A stretch of 64,000 bases of DNA from Sclerurus mexicanus. Taxonomy: Eukaryota; Chordata; Aves; Passeriformes; Furnariidae. Numbering within the stretch: the first letter of the stretch is position 1; every line of letters starts with the position of its first letter. The stretch is from the NCBI GenBank assembly GCA_013396755.1, contig VWZF01002377.1, forward strand, positions 394,916-458,915, written 5' to 3'. The notes beneath the pieces were generated by a model that had not been told where the DNA came from, ran no database searches, and saw only the letters and a list, made by a program, of their open reading frames with translations. The position numbers were made by a program, and so were the translations under genes. This document shows positions 38,601 to 50,600 of this stretch, in pieces.

Positions 38601-41600
38601 CTGCTGTGAGCTGCCCCCTCAGGGCGCCTGGGCAGGGCTCACAGGGACAGCAGGTCTGTCTCCATCCTGGGGTGTGATTGGAATGGAGCAGGAGTGGGAC
38701 AAAAAGAGCTGCCAGTCCCGTGGTTGAGGAGGAGAAGATTCCAGGTCACCTCTCTGAGCTGGTTACAGGGGAGCAGCTGGAATGAAAGGTTGTGTTCATA
38801 TTGTAGCTTTTTCTTTTGCATGCACATCCGTGCCAGGAAATTATGGAATAATTCATAGAATCCCAGAATGGTTTGGGTTGGAAGGGACCTTACAGCTCCT
38901 ACAGTGCCACCCCTTGCCATGGGCAGGGACACCTTCCACTGCCCCAGGTTGCTCCAAGCCCCATCCTAGCTGGACACTTCCAGGGATGCTGCAGCCACAG
39001 CTTTTCTGGGCAGTAATCTCCAGAATAATTAAAAAATGTGGCTCTCTGAATTGATGAAATTACCTCAAACAGCGCAGTAATGTCCCACATGAGGAACAAA
39101 TCAGAGCTGGACCTGAAACAAGCACCTCATAAAATCTTTTGCCATTGCCCATCTCTGTGAACTCCTTAGCAAACTAACTAGTTTTTCATGGCAGTCTCAG
39201 CCATGCATCTTTGGTGTTTAAAATGGAAACTGGTAGCTAGATGTGATAAATTTTGGACCACAGCATCCTGTGTGTTTTTTCCCATAAAATCCCATGCACT
39301 CATTCTGGTATGATCCATGGCTTTTCTGCTTTTTTTAACCATATTTAAAATTATTTAAGATGAAAAAGACATGAACGTTCTGCGAACTGGACTGGCATTT
39401 AAAGCCCATTTTTTTGGTGAGAAATGGCAATAAAACCAGGAGTAATCCAGGAAGTTTTGCATGGTTAATTTAGAAGGACTGTACTTGAAATGGCAAACCT
39501 GTTGAGAGCTCCCCAGTACCATTGTAGCTGCTGCAGACTCACAGCCTGTGGTGTAAAAAGCCTCTTGGGAGCTCCCAGTGAATCCCTTTTGGTGGTAGTG
39601 CTGGGAGGTGTCTGGGAGGAGTTGGTCAGTCTGGGAATGTCTCATTACAGGATGCAGGTAGCTCAGCTTTCCAGAACTCTGGAGGTCGCAGTTCCCCCCT
39701 TTGGCCCTTCAGAATGCTGAGTGCCATTCCTGGTTTAGAAGTCCAGAAAGAGACTTCAAGAAATCTTAATTTGGGAACTACCTTTTTTCAGTCTCATGCA
39801 GAAAACTTGATATTCTTTTCCCCAAGCAGAACAAAATGGAATTTTGAAAACATCAAAATTGCTTAGGATGTGAAATTCCATTTGTCTGTTGTACGCTCAG
39901 AAAAAGCCATTTGGCATGGAGCTCTGTAATACCAAGAAGGAAGAGGTATCTCCAGCATCCAGGATGTTTGGAATGCTCTCTAGATCATAGTCCAGGGTCT
40001 GGTTTTTGCATTGCCACACGTTCTTTTGACTCACATATGTGCATATTCCTTTAACTTTTTTGCCTTCACTTCCCTGTCTGCAAAGTATCATCATTTCTTT
40101 GCTAGGGTTAATGAGTTAATTACCTGTCAATTGTTTTAAGATTCTCAGAAATGAGACTGCCAGTGTGTTTATTGCTGGTCCTGCTGCTGCTGAGATTTTG
40201 ATCACAGGGAGGCAAGACAAGGTTGGTGTTTATTGCAGCATGGCTGAATGTCTGTTTACAAAGCTGAGACTGCAGCACCCAAGCCTAGAAAAATCTTTGG
40301 AGGGTTTTGGGTCAGCTTTAAAATCTCACTAAGTGGTTGTGCTGGTTTAAAGGTAAACTGGCAGAAGAAATGGACCCACCACGAGAGAGATTCTAAGTCA
40401 GAGTTACAATTTAATGAAAGGCATTACACTAAATACACTGACACAAAGAGGAAATTGCTTTCAACTCACCAAAACCCAGCAGTATAGCCCAGTGTCCCAG
40501 GCACAAGCCCAAAGGGATTTGTTAGCCCTTGTGCTGAGACCCGCGTGGTTCCCCCGAGTCTAAAGCAAAAAGAAGTAGAGAACCTGTTGGTGCAGATGAT
40601 GGCTGTGGTCTGGTCAGGAGTGATGGTCACAGTCTAGTCGAGAGCGGTGGTTTCCTCCTGTCGAGGTCCTGCTGCTCCTCTGGATCCAACAAGAGTAGCC
40701 TGTGAGGTCTTCTTACTTCCACTTATGTACCTTCAGGGAGCACCCAGTCCCTCCCCCAGGGCGGGGACTCACACAATGGGTGATTAACTCTGAGTCATGG
40801 GGTATTGTTGAACTGTTGATGGCCCATTAGCAGCCACCCCCCTCAGGCTGGGTGTGAAGGTGCTAACGACTCCCTGGGCAGCTGCTGCAAATGGTCCATT
40901 GTTCTTGGGAAATGAATAGAGGGGGTAGAATACATAGCTTTGATCACCCCCACACAGTGATAACTGGTCCCACCTGCTGAACTAGGACAGTGGTGAAATT
41001 GGCTGATATGGCCAACCATTAGCCAGTATGCCTGGTTTTTTTTGAAAACCCTTCCAAACACCCAGGGCTCTGTGGCAGCATGTCCCAGGGAGAGGCAGAC
41101 TGCATCTTTCCATGGAGAAATAGATTTGGGGTATGTTTTGCTCACTCTTAGAAGGAAAAACAATGTCTCAAACCCAGTGTTTTTCTGGACAAATTTCCTC
41201 TGAATACATCTCTGAGGGTTTCCTGATCGGTGCAGCAAGAGGGCCTTGGTGTGCTTGGATGGTATTTTCATGGAATCATGAAATCATGGAATGGTGTGGG
41301 TTGAAAGGGACCTTAAAGCCCATCCAGTGCCACCCCCTGCCATGGGCAGGGACACCTTCCACTAGCTCAGGTGGCTCCAAGCCCCGTCCAACCTGGCCTT
41401 GGACACTTGTAGGGATCCAGGGGGAGCCACAGCTTCTCTGGACACCCTGTGCCAGGGCCTGCCCACCCTCACAGGAAAGGATTTGTTCTCAGTATCCCAT
41501 TCAACCCTGCCCTCTGGCAGTGGGAAGCCATTCCCCTTGTCCTAGCACTCCAGGCCCTTGCCTAAAGTCCCTCTCTACTGCTCCTGTGGGCTCCTTTCAC

Positions 41601-44600
41601 CTACTGGAGGGCCACAATTAGGTCACCCCAAAGCTTCTCTTTTCCAAAGAGAACACTTTTGGGTCACTGGTGATAAGTGCTTTGGTTCTGCATTACAGTT
41701 TATGAAGCCACAGACATGAAATACAATTAAGTCTCTATTTCTGCTTCAGGGAAAACAGAGGCCATCATCAAGAACTTCAGCCCTCACTACCAACGCCAGT
41801 ACGCTGTGGCTTTCTGCAGACATGTGCAGGATGAGCTGGAGCAGCACCGCGATTCCCAGTCCCGCTTCCTGAAAACCAAGGTAGGAGGGCACGTCAGCCC
41901 TTCCCCATCCTCGAACTGCCACAGAGCTCTGCTCTTCTGCATGGAATAATTAATGCATTGTCCATTTAGATCACACATTTAGAAGTTGTGATGTGTGAAA
42001 AATATGAGTGGGAAGTGTATTGGGTGCTGCCTGGGCTTAGTTTTCTTGTTCTTCCCAGTGTTCAGTGCCCTCAAGTGAAGTGAATGGGTGATAGGGATAT
42101 TCAAAGCTTCTAAAAACCAACCCAAAGTGTATTTTTAAAGTTATCTAAATGTTTCTGTATAAACAAGTGCAGTACAGAGGTGTTCTTTCAGCCGCTTATA
42201 TTGGAGAGTTGAAAACATAATAAATGTGTATCTAGGGCATTTTACACATGTATTTTCTTATCTATAACACAAGTTTACATAATAGTTTGCACATGGAGAT
42301 GATGGATTTTGTTCAGTTAATTTGAGGTGGAAAAGGTACATTTGGGTGCAGGTTTCAAGTTTTATTTCTGAAAACTCATGTTTGTTTTAGTCTTGTTTAG
42401 TTGTTTAATGCAGCATGAGGAGAACTGTGACACAAATTCCTGGTACAGAGAGTCGATCTCTTGGACAAAGCTGTTTGCTTCCTTCGGATTGCAAGGTTCT
42501 GCAAAATCTGGGGACAGTGATCACAGATTCAGGAAAGAGATTTTTGTAGGAAACATAATTAATCCTTTCATCTGTGGTTCAGGGTTCCATAATGAAGATG
42601 GGAATAGTTCCCTCTGTGGACTGAGCTCTGGGAAGCTGGTTTTTATTAGAGGAGAGACAAAAGTCTCTTTATTAGAGGAAAATGCAGAGAGCCAGCCTTC
42701 AATATTAACAGGACACAAATCTGAATTATCTGACCATATGGGAAATCATGAATTTCAAATTCTTTTGACATGAGTTGAGTGAATCACCAAGCTGGGATAT
42801 CAGAGATGGGATAATAAAAGAGGTGGGATGACAGAAGAGGTGGGATGATAGAAGAGCTGTGTCTTTCAGAAAGATGTGTATCAGTCACTAGAGCACAGAT
42901 GCAAGAGTGTTACAAAGAAATGGGAAACAGTTTACTAGTTTATAATAAAACTCTTAGCTGCATCAATGAAATGTTTTTAGGACATAGTGGAAAATGGGAG
43001 TTGGTGAACTACAAGTCATCTTGCAGGGGGTTGGAATGAGATGATCTTTTAGGTCCCTTTCCACCCAGACCATATCAGCGTTCTCTGATCTTGCAGTCAG
43101 CACACCAGCTGAAGGAGTAAGATCTCTGTCTCAGAAATCTGGCGGTATTTTTGGAAAGCAGAGCTCTTCTGCTGCCTCCTCACCTCAAGCTATGAGAATT
43201 TACTTGTGTATGTAGTATCTGCCTGAATCAGAGAGATGCTTGTGACTCTAGATTGCACTTGAGACTCAAAAGCCCTCAGAGCAGCATTGTGGAAATGTAG
43301 AAATAAAAGCTTCAGAATGGCCAGTGGTGCAGAGTAGTCTCAGATCTCACAAACAGTCTTTGCAGCCCCCAGAGGAAGCTGGAACAGTCTTGTACGAAGC
43401 AGAGCTGCTGCATTTTGCCGAGGACCTGAAGAAGTGGAAGGACAGATATGTCGTTGTCAAAGCTGACTACACTGTGAATTGCTTTGAGACCAGGGAGGTG
43501 AGTGCTTCTTCCCCGTGTGTTCTTGTACACTCCCAAATAAACTGATACCAGGTGGGTTAGCTGCTGCTTTTCCTTCAGCAATACTGGATAAAACCTTGTC
43601 CTTGTCAAAGTGGCTCCAGCCTTGCTGAGGTTAAACCTGGGCCACACGTTTGCAAGAGCTAGCAAATCATTCTAACAGCACTTGAAACCTCCCTTCACCT
43701 GTCCCAGAACACTTCTTATCTGTGTGGCACTGTAATACATCCTTGTGCTCCTGCAGTTGGATTTCAAGTAGCAACTTTTTTGTGGCTTCAGTTTGACTAC
43801 AGTGAAGTTTTTCATGTGGCAGCTGCCGTAGTCAAAGTGGTCCTGGCTGACAAAGGGGGCTGAGGAGCAAATCCTATTCTTTCTCTCTCCCTTCCATCCC
43901 TGACTTTCCCTCATGGAAGATAAGCACTGAGAGGGTATTTTCAAAGATGTTTCTTATGTTTAACTGTATTTTAGATTTGGCATACCTAGGAAACATATTC
44001 AAAATTCAGCCTGACAAAAAGATTTTCCCTTTGGGGAATATCCCCATGCATGAAAATCATAGAACATCCTGAGTTGGAAAGAACCCACAAGAATCATTGA
44101 GAACAATTCCTGGCTATATCAATGAGTTGTGCATTTCATGTTTTCCCTCTCCTTAAATCTCTGTTTGATAATACTTCCTCTTTCTTGATTTTCCAGGCCT
44201 ACCAGAAAGGAGCCAGCCCTAAATATCACATTGTTCCTGCAGGAGGCAAAGTCCTGACTTCAGAAGAAGATTACACCTTGCTGTCTGATAAACATTTTCC
44301 AGATCCCGTTGGTAAGCCCTGCTCAAAGCTGAACTGCCAAAACCCCGACTCTGTTCCTTACTCTGTTCCCTCTTTGGGGAAGACTTCCAGCCTCCCCATT
44401 AAAACAGGGCAGCAGAAGATGCCCACAGCCCTTTTCCCAAGTCAAAGTACAGCTCCAGAGTGGAAGAACACAGAAGATGCTCTAAGCTGACATTCAGAGA
44501 AATGCCGTCCCTCTTTTTTTCCAGCATCCTGGCACGAAGCCACTGGAAGCTGTTCAGGAGCAGGGCAGGAACCACACCACCATTGTTCCCGGGCTTTGTT

Positions 44601-47600
44601 AGTATTCCTGGTTTATTTGTTTCCATTTTTAGATGCCAGCTGCCTGTGTTGACTCACAGTTGATAATAAGTCCCACAGAGAGGGCAGGAAGGTTGCTGCT
44701 GCTGAGTTTGTTGTTTCTGGGACAGGAACTGCTGTGGTACTGCCTGCCCCCACTCCACAAAGATGGAAAAAATTCAGGCTTTAAGGGAACAGATCTCATG
44801 TCGCAGACTCAGATTTGGAAAATAAAATGCCACATAATGAAAAGGATAAGGGTAACATGAAGATAAGGATTTATTTTTTAAGTCCTGTCTCGTCCTACTT
44901 AAAGATATAACTGTTGGGGAGGTGCCCCCTTGCACCTTTTCCCAAGGCATGGGGGGGTCAGAGGGGCTTGTAGGTGTCCCCTCTGTGTCACCACAGCTCC
45001 GTAGCAGTGGGGATTGAACAGTGTGGCTGTTTGAGAGCTTTCCATGGCTCTCCCTTCAAAAAAAGAGGGGCTCAGTTAGACTTTCATGCCCCTTGTCCCC
45101 TTCTGTGCGATGCTGAAGACCCTCGAAGAGGAACCTGTTGTGTCTGGGCTCTCAAAGCACAGCAGTGACCCAAGGTTGGGTTTGGTCACTCCTAGACATG
45201 TTGTCGAGCATCCTCTGTGTGCAGGGACTTAGGGCAGGTGGGAACTAGAGGTACTGAGTGCTTTCTTCACCTACAAGGGCTTGAAGTGACAGTTCTTAGG
45301 TGCAGGTGTGTTTGGGTACCCTGGAGCCAAGGAAAGCACTGCTGTGCTGACACAGTTCAGTGCAGTTTGTTTCTCTAGGGAAGTCCATAAGCTCCTATAT
45401 GGTGTTTATGTGGAAGAGACCAGAGCTGCCCACTAACTACTTACTTGCCATGAAAACTGTTTCCCCAGCAGCTACAATCCAGTGAAACAGTGTCTTTGAA
45501 ATTTTAGCAAAACTCTCGTTTTTGGCCACCTTGGACACAAAGTAAGAGGCCATCAAGTTGCTGTGGTGGTGGTTGGTGCCTGCTGAGTGTGCCTGTCCCA
45601 GCCATGCGCCCCTGCCCTCCATGTCCAATGGCTTGGATCGGGAAGGAGACTTGATTTTTTCATGTCTCATGCTTCCCTCTAGCAAAGGTCTAGAAAAGAG
45701 GCAATCACCCCAAGAAATCTGCGGCTTTCAACTGGACGTGTGTTTCTTGTGTAGGGTCGAGTGAGAAGGAGGCGGCTGCAGCCTTCGTCCAGCTCCCGAA
45801 GGAGTTTCCGGTGTACCTATGGCAGCCCTTTGCCCGGCACAGCTACTACTGCTTCCCCGAGCCAGGAGCACAGAGGGAGTTCAGCGCCGTGCTGGGGGAC
45901 TGTGTGAGACACTCCAACCACGGTGAGTGCACACAGGGGCTTGGTGCAGTACCCTGAGGAATGAGTCAGCATCATCCGGCTTCTTGCTTTGCTGGGAGCA
46001 AAGTTTGGAGGGATTTGAGATGCAATGAAGTGAGCTTGGGTAGAAAATAGGGGAATTGCTCTGGAAGTTGCATTCCTCTCTCTGTCTATCTAATACCAGT
46101 ATGATGATACTAAATGATAAGAGATGTTTGCTAAATATGGCACACCTGTGTTTGCAATCCTGACAAACTGGTCACAGATACAGAATGATAAATCATGAAA
46201 TCATGGAATTCCCTGATTTGGAAGGGACCCACAAGGATCATCGAGTCCAACTCATGGCCTGTACAGGACACCCCAACAATCCCACCCTGTCCTTATAGGA
46301 GACCAGGTTGTGCAATGTGGAGGGAGTGTAGTCTTCCAGGACATTCCTGTGATGTTACACATCTCACTTGTGATCAAACGTTCAGCCTTTCTGCAGGTGT
46401 TTGATGGCAGCTCCAGCCATGGGTAAGCCTTGTAACTGGTCCATGAATGGTGTGTTAGACACAGTATTGATTGCTTGCACAAAGATAAATTTTAAACCTC
46501 ACTTCTTGAGTATGTTAGACTAGAGAAATTAAAAAAAAACCCCAAAGCTGTGACTTGCTAGGGTTATAAAAACAACCTTGCTCCCATGACATTGGAAGAC
46601 CATTTGTGAGTTGGAACCTTCAGAAAAAGAAATCCTTCCCTGCTTTTCAGCTGCCCTGGTTCCCACACTGGCCTCCAGGTTCTTCTGTGCCTTTAGCGTT
46701 GCTTTTGAGTCCCATCTGGTCTTGCTGCCCTTGGTGGGAGATGGGAACAAGAGAAACTTCTCCACAACCTCAGCTATTTGGGCCTGAAGCCTGTGCTTGG
46801 AGACAAATGACTTGTGAGGGCAGTGTGTGAACAGCCCTTTTAACTTTCAGAATTGGCTCCTAGTGTATGTTTTTTAGCTGTCACTTTAGTGTCCTGGCCA
46901 TCAGCCTCACCACATTTCCCTCACACAGTTGTCTCTCACTGTCCTCCCCGAATCCTTCTCAGCTGCCATCTCTTTTCCCTTGTCTTCACTGACAAAGGCA
47001 TTCCTGGTCTCCTTTAGGACTTCATTTCCATGATGAAAACACAGAGGAGTGCGTTTCTACGTGGTTTCCTATGATGTGAGTGGTGCTCAGGGGTGGTTGG
47101 CGGCAGGTGCTTCTTCTCAGGGTTCCTGGTCAGGATGCTTTCGAGGTGGTGTCATTCCCCTGACACTCTGTGCTTGCCCTCCCCAGCTCCTGTGCAGATC
47201 ATGAAGGTGGTGAGATACAGCGTGTCCTTCTGGTGCTGCCAGCCTCGTGCCATGCAGAGGGAGCAGCTCCAGTGCAGGTCCATGGAGGTATTTGGAGGCT
47301 GAGGGCTGGAACACCCAGCCAGACAAATCCCCAGTCACGGGGACTGCAGAGACTATTTTCTGGCTGGATTAACAGAGACTGGAAGCAGCAGTTGAAAAGG
47401 AACAGGCCTTCACTTGGCACTTCCAAGCAGCTTGAGCATAAATGAATATTCTCTAGATAGCTGCTGGAGGAACCAAAATTCCCACAGTGTGCCTGTGGGC
47501 AAAGCCTGGCTCTGTGGATTTCAGTTCTGGTGAGCCTGGCTTTAGCTGTGGCAGTTGTACAGGATGAAAGTCCTCTGGACTTTAATCCTCACTAAGGCTT

Positions 47601-50600
47601 GGTAAAGAGATGGGGACACAATCAAGTTTTCCTGGCACTCCATGACTTGAAGTTTGTTCATTAGGATTTTGCTTGGGGTTTTTCATTTCTCTCCTGGAGC
47701 AAGTGTAACAGGCTTGACAAAGCTTTTGGCAGCCTGGTTTTTTCCTTAAAGTTCAGCACATCGCTCCAGGGGCCAATTCTGAATTGGCAAAACCGGGTTT
47801 AGATGATCTAATAGGTCTTTTCCATCTCCAGAGCCTGCGAGTCTGCACTTTATTGTATTTCATGTGGCTCAGCTGTTGCTCATTTATGCATCTGTTCCAG
47901 CATTTATCAGCTTTTCCTGTGGTCAAGTTTTTATCTGACAGAAGATGCTTAGTGACACCCCAGTGCCTTCCTCAAGGCTCATCCTCTCTGCCTCATTATT
48001 TCTGCCCAACATGGGGATTAAGAGATAAAGACTGTCTGGATTAGGACCTACTGTTACACCAGGAAAAAGGTTTTAACAGCTCATAGAGAAACAGGAGCCC
48101 ATATTTTTTGGATTTCTTGGAGTTAGAACATCTCCTGGAGAGTTACGTTCTGCAAGCGGAAAAATGATCACTGACAAGTACCCCAGTAACCTGAACTCTG
48201 CCCTGGAAGTGAGCTGCTTTTTCCAAGGACTTCATATTGACATATCCATTCTCACATGACTTAAAAACATTACTTTATTAATACTTTTTAGAGCCTTGTT
48301 TGCAAACAGTTCTGCTGACAAAAACCAGCTGTCTGAACAATCTGACAAAGTTACAGGCATGTGCAGCAATACAATGGGTAGTAAGAATTGTGATGTAAAA
48401 TTTGGCTGTGTTTTTTTGTTAAATAAAGTTGAAAGGAGAGAAGAAATGTGAAAAACTCTTCAAGTTCAATCGTGAGATACAATGTAGTGGGATAAGGAGC
48501 ACTGGCCAAGGCAACACTCAACTCACCTTTTCTAAAAGCAGAGTTCACTTTTGCCAGGGGAGATTTGGCAAGGGCAGGACAAAGACAGATGTAATGTCTG
48601 TTGAGAAGCTGCCTTTCTGTCCTTGCTCTGATCTGCCACTCCTGGAAAGGAATGAATCACACTGGGCTTTAGCCAGAGGCTGAGAGGAGTTCTTGTTTTC
48701 TCCCAGGAAGCAGAGTTACCCCACTGTCCTGCTGAGCAGAGCTGCAGTGACTCAGCCTGTGGTCCTGTGCTGGGACCCGCCCTGGCATTCAGCTGTTTCC
48801 TCTCTTTGGAGTCCCTCTGGTATAACCAGCCCAGCCTGTGTTTCTGGGATTTCTGGTCAGAACAAAAGCGTTGGATTCAGTGAGCTCTGCTTGGAAATGT
48901 GATTCAAATGTATGGTGGCATGTTGTGTCATTCCCCTCCCAATTCTCCTACTGTGTTTGTCCTTTATACTCATTGATGAGGGCTTGGCAGTTTGACGAGA
49001 CAATGACTGCCTTAATTATTGATGGAATATGTAGATCAAAGGCTTTTTAATTTGTGATTAAGGGCTCATTAATGAAAACACAAGTGCCCAGGGAGCAGCA
49101 AAGGAACCCCAACAAATTGATGGGTGCATTGGGGACCCCAGCCTGGTTGCCCGAGCACTCAGAGGAGAGGTCTGGATGGGGGGAACTGTTCACTGCTGCT
49201 TCCAGGGAGCCTGTTCTTCCCAAATGTCTGTGGAGGTCAGACTTCCATCAGTGTGGGATTTTTTGAAATTCTTAAAAACTCCTCAGGTTTTCAAAGAAGC
49301 TGTGTTTGAGTTGAGGTGGACTGTGGAGGAAAGGAATTACTCCCAGGTCAGATGTGGTGACAGCATGTGATTCATTGGCTTGCCTTCTCTCCATGATCCC
49401 TCCACTTTCATCCACAGCCTGGACTTACTTCGTTCCCTCTCACTCCCTGTTTTCTTAGTGAAATGATGAGAACTTCACTCCTCAGATTCTGGGGAAAATT
49501 TGCTGCTGAAATGGCCCCCCAGCCTGTACTGGGGGTGCTGTGGCAGTCCAGAATGGCAATAATGAGGGAAAGGCTCAAAATATTTCCCATTCTCAGGGTT
49601 TTAATGCATTAGGTTTGTATGCCCTGAAAATCAGACTGAAGTTTCTTCCAAGCCTTTATTTAATGACTTGGATTTCAGGAAATCTTCTCATTTTCTGTAT
49701 GTGTTTCACTTAGCATTTGTGGCTAAAAGTGCAGAGCCCTGACCACTTGGTGCTGTGATAGAGGGAAGTCTGTGTGCTGAGAAGGAAACTACAACGAGCT
49801 CATCCTGGGAGACTTGAGGTTTCACTTCAGGATTTTATTTTCTTTCATCTGGTTTGTTCTCACATCCGTATCTTGATAATCACCCTCCTGACACAGGAAG
49901 CTGAAGGACTTTCAAAACCATATCATGTCATCTCCAGTTTCAACAGAAACAACAAAGATTATTCTGAGCAATAAATACATTAAGTAAGTACAATAAATAC
50001 ATTAGGCCAGAGACAAAGACAAAATGTAGCTCAGAAGGGGCTTGGCTACATGAGGACAACTGGAATGGTGTCAGAGTTTTTCCTACATCTCTGACTTTTA
50101 GGTTGCCATTCACTATGTCCACATTTCCTTTTTCAACTCTAAATGTATCTGATAGTTGTTTTTCTCATCGTTATTTCTAACTTTCCCGTGTTACAGGTTT
50201 ATAGCACATGTAGGATTTGCCAGTTCTTGGACTATAATGCAGAATAATCCCTGAAGTGTTGGTAAAGGTTGAGAAGCTGACATGAAATACTTAACTGAAG
50301 GATATATATGTCTGTACCTATCTCCTTATAAGAGCAAGCAGCTGTCAGAAGTCCAAATAGCATGTTGGAAGGATTTCTGTGCCTTCATGCCACAAACAGG
50401 GTGCCTTTTCTTCTCCAGAAAGGGCAACTGAAGGGAAGGATTTTCTTGTTGGCTGTTTCTGATGGATGTAGAAGGAGCAATTAAAGTAGATCTGAGGAGG
50501 AAATTACTTTTTATGACATTAAAGAAAAATGTCCTCATGCACTGGGATGAAAGTGAGGCCTTTTGGAAAGACTGTATGATAATTTGGAGTGGGAAAATGT

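Larger units (their letters stand above)
13105..41749 (+). other. NIBAN1: NIBAN1 intron 1 (28.6 kb)
   Basis: Donor GTACGG, acceptor CTTCAG. The intron contains CR1 fragments, microsatellites, a GT-rich tract, a solo LTR and long unique AT-rich stretches. I see no embedded gene, tRNA or microRNA hairpin that I can name. Large first introns in vertebrates often hold enhancers, but none can be identified from sequence alone apart from isolated motifs listed separately. Confidence 0.9.
41881..43365 (+). other. NIBAN1: NIBAN1 intron 2
   Basis: A 1485-nt intron. It contains a 17-bp triple repeat and a CR1 tail fragment, with the remainder unique. The 131-codon open frame at 42378-42773 has no family resemblance and no splice-site framing. 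Confidence 0.9.

Noticed and set aside
40338..40989. Possible complete endogenous retrovirus
   Set aside because: There is only one LTR, flanked directly by the target duplication, with no internal coding sequence.
41133..41621. 162-codon plus-strand open frame just before exon 2
   Set aside because: Most of it is antisense CR1, and NIBAN1 exon 2 starts later at its own acceptor in another context.
44122..44490. Open frame extending exon 4 on both sides
   Set aside because: The central part is NIBAN1 exon 4, but the extensions pass a good acceptor and a GTAAGC donor and have no Niban similarity.
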